Shown one piece after another: positions 21,474-23,712 of a DNA stretch of 23,712 bases. Position numbers and translations under genes: made by a program. The notes beneath the pieces were generated by a model, which was not told the origin of the DNA, made no database searches, and saw only the letters and a list, made by a program, of their open reading frames with translations. Every line of letters begins with the position of its first letter. Position 1 is the first letter of the stretch. The stretch is from an uncultured Phascolarctobacterium sp. (GTDB taxonomy: Bacteria > Bacillota > Negativicutes > Acidaminococcales > Acidaminococcaceae), in the NCBI RefSeq assembly GCF_900753045.1, contig NZ_CAADXO010000069.1, positions 1 to 23,712 on the forward strand, written 5' to 3'.

Positions 21474-22295
21474 GTGCCGGAAATGCCTGAGGTGGAGCAG
21501 GTGCGCAAAACACTTGCGCCTCATATAGAAGGAAAGAAAATTTTAGCAGTAGAGATATATTTGGAGCGATTGATAAAATATCCTCAGCCTGATGCCTTTA
21601 TCAAAGGACTGGTGGGCAAAACCATCAGCAGCGTGGGCCGACGCGGTAAATATCTGGTGTTGCATACTGCGCCTAATCAGCAGCTGATAGTGCACCTGCG
21701 CATGACAGGCGCACTGTTGGCGCAGCCATCGACTGCACCCGCACCGGCGTACGCTAAAATCAAGTTTACGCTTTCTGATGACGTAACAATGTGGTTTACG
21801 GATATCCGTACCTTCGGTACGCTGTATCTGGTAACCGATAATGATACATATATTGAAGGCTACGAAACGCTGGGACCGGAGCCGCTGAGTGAAGGATTTA
21901 CTGCCGGATATCTGCTGCCGTTGGCGCAAAAAAGCAAGAAGGCTATCAAAAGCTTTATTTTGGACCAGCAGATTATTGCCGGTCTTGGCAATATTTATGC
22001 CGATGAATGCTTAGCTTTAGCCGGCATTCTGCCCATGCGCAAAGCCTGCAGCCTGAGCGTTGCTGAGGTAGGCAGCTTGTGTGAGGCAGTCAATGCGGTA
22101 ATCGCGCAGGGCATCAAAAATCGCGGTACAACCTTCCGTGATTATAAGGATGGCGAAGGAAATAAGGGCGATAACCAGAATCATCTGCTGGTATACGGCC
22201 GAGGCGGCAAGCCCTGCAAAAAATGCGGCGTGCTGCTGCAGACAACTAAGGTTGGCGGCAGAGGCACGGTTTATTGCGAGCATTGCCAAAGGTAG
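21474..22295 (+). CDS. mutM: Formamidopyrimidine-DNA glycosylase
   Basis: A 273-residue bifunctional DNA glycosylase/AP lyase that removes 8-oxoguanine and formamidopyrimidines. The start is a GTG at 21474: it gives MPEMPEVE, aligning with the conserved MPELPEVE, and the catalytic Pro2 and Glu3 require that start; the ATG at 21483 would shift the N-terminus by three residues. The GRRGKYL segment with the conserved lysine is at about 55-61, the H2TH region has GLGNIYADECL, and the C-terminal zinc finger has two CxxC pairs (CKKCGVLL, YCEHCQR). Ribosome site GAGGGG lies just upstream. In operon with polA and coaE, as in many Firmicutes. Confidence 0.97.
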   Translation: MPEMPEVEQVRKTLAPHIEGKKILAVEIYLERLIKYPQPDAFIKGLVGKTISSVGRRGKYLVLHTAPNQQLIVHLRMTGALLAQPSTAPAPAYAKIKFTLSDDVTMWFTDIRTFGTLYLVTDNDTYIEGYETLGPEPLSEGFTAGYLLPLAQKSKKAIKSFILDQQIIAGLGNIYADECLALAGILPMRKACSLSVAEVGSLCEAVNAVIAQGIKNRGTTFRDYKDGEGNKGDNQNHLLVYGRGGKPCKKCGVLLQTTKVGGRGTVYCEHCQR

Positions 22296-22308
22296 GAGTG
22301 GAGAAAGA

Positions 22309-22917
22309 ATGATAACAATAGGTTTGACGGGAGGCATTGCTTCCGGTAAAAGTACAGTTTCGGCAGAGCTGCGCAGCTTGGGACTGCCTGTTTTTGATGC
22401 GGATGCCGAAGCACGTCTGGCAGTAGCTGCAGGCAGCGAAGGCCTGGCGCAGGTGATTGCCGTATTGGGCAAGGAATATCTGAGCGAGGAAGGAACGCTT
22501 GACAGAGCCAAGGTTGCCGAGCGCATTTTTCATGACAAGGAAGCGCTGAAGGCAGTAGAGGCCATTATCCATAAAATAGTCTGGCAGCAGGCAGAAAGCT
22601 TTCTGGCAGCAAGCAGCAAGCAAGGACATAAGGCAGCAGTGCTGGATGTGCCGCTTTTGATTGAATGCGGCTGGCATAAGAATGTGGACAGCGTGTGGCT
22701 AGTATCCGTTAGCCGTCAGCAGCAGGTTGAAAGAGCAATGCTGCGCAGCGGCATGACTGCGGATGAGGTGAACGCGCGCATTGAGGCGCAGATGTCCCTA
22801 GCAGAAAAGAAAAAATATGCCGATGTAGTATTGGATAACAGCGGCAGTCAGGCGGAAACCATGCAGGCTGTACGTTCGCAGCTGAAGCTGCTTTTGGGTG
22901 GCGTCGGTGAAGAGTAA
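22309..22917 (+). CDS. coaE: Dephospho-CoA kinase
   Basis: Catalyses the last step of coenzyme A synthesis, phosphorylating the 3' hydroxyl of dephospho-CoA with ATP. The 202 residues match the family. The P-loop is GGIASGKST (8-16) in GLTGGIASGKST, followed by FDADAEAR and later DVPLLIECGWHKNVDSVWLV, all typical. ATG 22309 has AGGAGTGGAG just upstream and 13 nt separate it from mutM. Its 3' end overlaps the next gene's predicted start by 20 nt, so translation of the two is coupled. Confidence 0.97.
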   Translation: MITIGLTGGIASGKSTVSAELRSLGLPVFDADAEARLAVAAGSEGLAQVIAVLGKEYLSEEGTLDRAKVAERIFHDKEALKAVEAIIHKIVWQQAESFLAASSKQGHKAAVLDVPLLIECGWHKNVDSVWLVSVSRQQQVERAMLRSGMTADEVNARIEAQMSLAEKKKYADVVLDNSGSQAETMQAVRSQLKLLLGGVGEE

Positions 22918-23527
22918 GCGCAAAGCCCGCAGCAGACGGACTAAGACACACGGAAGGCTGTACAGCTGGCTGCTGCTTCTTGGCGTGCTGCTTGTCATAG
23001 CCTTCGGCGGCTGGAAGGTCTGGAGCAGCGATACTGTGCAGATGCGCTTCGTTTATATGTGGGATTATCAGCAGGATATAGTGACCTACAGCAAGAAAAA
23101 TAATGTAGATCCTTTTCTGGTTGCTGCCATTATCAAAAATGAAAGCAACTTTAAGCATGATGCTGTTTCCAAAGTCGGAGCTGTCGGCCTGATGCAGATT
23201 ATGCCGGAAACAGGACGTTGGATCGCCGAGCAGATGGGCCTGGAGAATTATCAGGACAGCGATTTGTACCAGACTAAAAAGAATATCCGCATGGGCTGCT
23301 GGTACGTAGGCGAGCTGGAGCACGAATTTCAGCATAACCTGGTACTGCTGATGGTGGCCTACAATGCGGGACGCGGACAGACACATGAATGGATGCAGGA
23401 AAACGGTTGGGACTATAATTTCAATGATATAAAATCTATCCCTTATCCAGATACCCGCGAATATGTTGCCAAGGTACTGCAGGACAGGGATAAGTATTAT
23501 CTGCTTTATAAGGATAAGATAAAGTAA
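22898..23527 (+). CDS. Lytic transglycosylase (SLT domain), membrane-anchored
   Basis: A peptidoglycan lytic transglycosylase that cleaves glycan strands to leave anhydro-muramyl ends. It has a basic N-terminus (KSKRKARSRRTKTHGR), one membrane segment at about 22-38 (SWLLLLGVLLVIAFGGW) acting as anchor, and an SLT goose-type lysozyme domain. The catalytic glutamate is Glu82 in IIKNESNF; GAVGLMQIMPETGRWIAEQM and LLMVAYNAGRGQ are the other signature segments. Length about 209 residues, short for Slt70 but normal for single-domain forms. The start is uncertain: GTG 22898 (used here, overlapping coaE) or GTG 22907 (206 residues). Last gene of the polA operon. Confidence 0.9.
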   Translation: MASVKSKRKARSRRTKTHGRLYSWLLLLGVLLVIAFGGWKVWSSDTVQMRFVYMWDYQQDIVTYSKKNNVDPFLVAAIIKNESNFKHDAVSKVGAVGLMQIMPETGRWIAEQMGLENYQDSDLYQTKKNIRMGCWYVGELEHEFQHNLVLLMVAYNAGRGQTHEWMQENGWDYNFNDIKSIPYPDTREYVAKVLQDRDKYYLLYKDKIK

Positions 23528-23567
23528 TAGCGCGGGAAGATTTTATAAATTTTTTTCGCAAGGTTAC

Positions 23568-23596
23568 TTGACGAGTGCGTCAGAATATGCTATTAT
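23568..23596 (+). promoter_or_regulatory. Promoter of the tRNA-Leu gene
   Basis: TTGACG (23568-23573), 17-nt spacer, TATTAT (23591-23596) with an extended TG at 23588-23589. Strong, as expected for a tRNA gene; the tRNA 5' end is about 35 nt past the predicted start. Confidence 0.8.
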
Positions 23597-23636
23597 ATCT
23601 ATGTTGCTTATGACAGTAACGAAATGAATAAAGCAT

Positions 23637-23712
23637 GCGGTAGTGGCGGAACGGCAGACGCGCTAGCCTCAGGAGCTAGTGGGGGAGACCCCGTGGAGGT
23701 TCAAATCCTCTC
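23637..23712 (+). tRNA. tRNA-Leu (anticodon CAG), 3' end cut by the window
   Basis: GCGGTAG begins the acceptor arm. The anticodon stem CTAGC/GCTAG closes the loop CTCAGGA with anticodon CAG at 23670-23672, reading CUG. A long variable arm (GGGG-AGA-CCCC) marks a class II tRNA, and GGAGG-TTCAAAT-CCTC is the T arm. The last bases of the T arm, the 3' acceptor strand and CCA lie beyond 23712. Confidence 0.95.

Overview
The window looks like chromosome from a diderm Firmicute of the class Negativicutes (an Acidaminococcaceae/Phascolarctobacterium-like gut anaerobe is my best guess, not proven). Firmicute traits: a tRNA-sensing T-box leader in front of valS, AGGAGG-type ribosome binding sites, a PolA whose proofreading motif looks degenerate, and a convergent type I toxin-antitoxin locus. 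Outer-membrane traits: a TonB-dependent receptor and an O-antigen ligase/polymerase-type membrane protein.

Layout. (1) 1-83 is the 3' end (domains V and VI) of a group II intron whose body lies outside the window, followed by a lipoprotein gene and a strong terminator. (2) 840-3240 is an AT-rich accessory patch: three overlapping small genes (the third DUF4160-like), a decayed fourth reading frame, and a 439-residue protein with an apparent uracil-DNA-glycosylase-like N-terminal domain, a 14-residue repeat linker and an unrecognised C-terminal domain. (3) 3263-6221 is promoter, valine T-box leader and valS. (4) 6234-13112 is a solute-uptake cassette: a LysR regulator divergent from a TonB receptor, then FecCD permease, ATPase, a CGGC-like cysteine-rich protein and a periplasmic binding protein. 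It is bracketed by two 71-bp direct repeats (66/71 identical) that also form terminator-like hairpins. (5) 13113-13910 is non-coding apart from a 29-codon gene: a 33-bp tandem repeat array, an orphan antitoxin-like RNA, and a complete candidate type I toxin-antitoxin module. (6) 13888-14802 is a zinc-ribbon/DUF805 membrane protein with its own promoter and terminator. (7) 14838-17564 is folC followed by the O-antigen ligase-like gene. (8) 17669-18706 is a gene of unknown function with a long structured leader. (9) 18791-23527 is a polA-mutM-coaE-lytic transglycosylase operon. (10) 23568-23712 is a promoter and a tRNA-Leu(CAG) cut off by the window edge.

How the genes fit together. The housekeeping backbone (valS, folC, polA, mutM, coaE, slt, tRNA) serves translation, folate metabolism, DNA repair, CoA synthesis and wall turnover. 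valS and folC are adjacent in many Firmicutes; here about 8.6 kb separates them, and the direct repeats suggest that the uptake cassette is an insertion. The receptor, permease, ATPase and binding protein form a complete outer-membrane-to-cytoplasm route for an iron-siderophore, haem, cobalamin or similar metal complex; TonB/ExbBD are not in the window and the substrate cannot be read from sequence. The most interesting parts are the convergent toxin/antisense locus with its duplicated RNA, and the small-gene plus UDG-like fusion patch next to the intron, which could be a defence or toxin-antitoxin-like island. Functions for that patch are inference.
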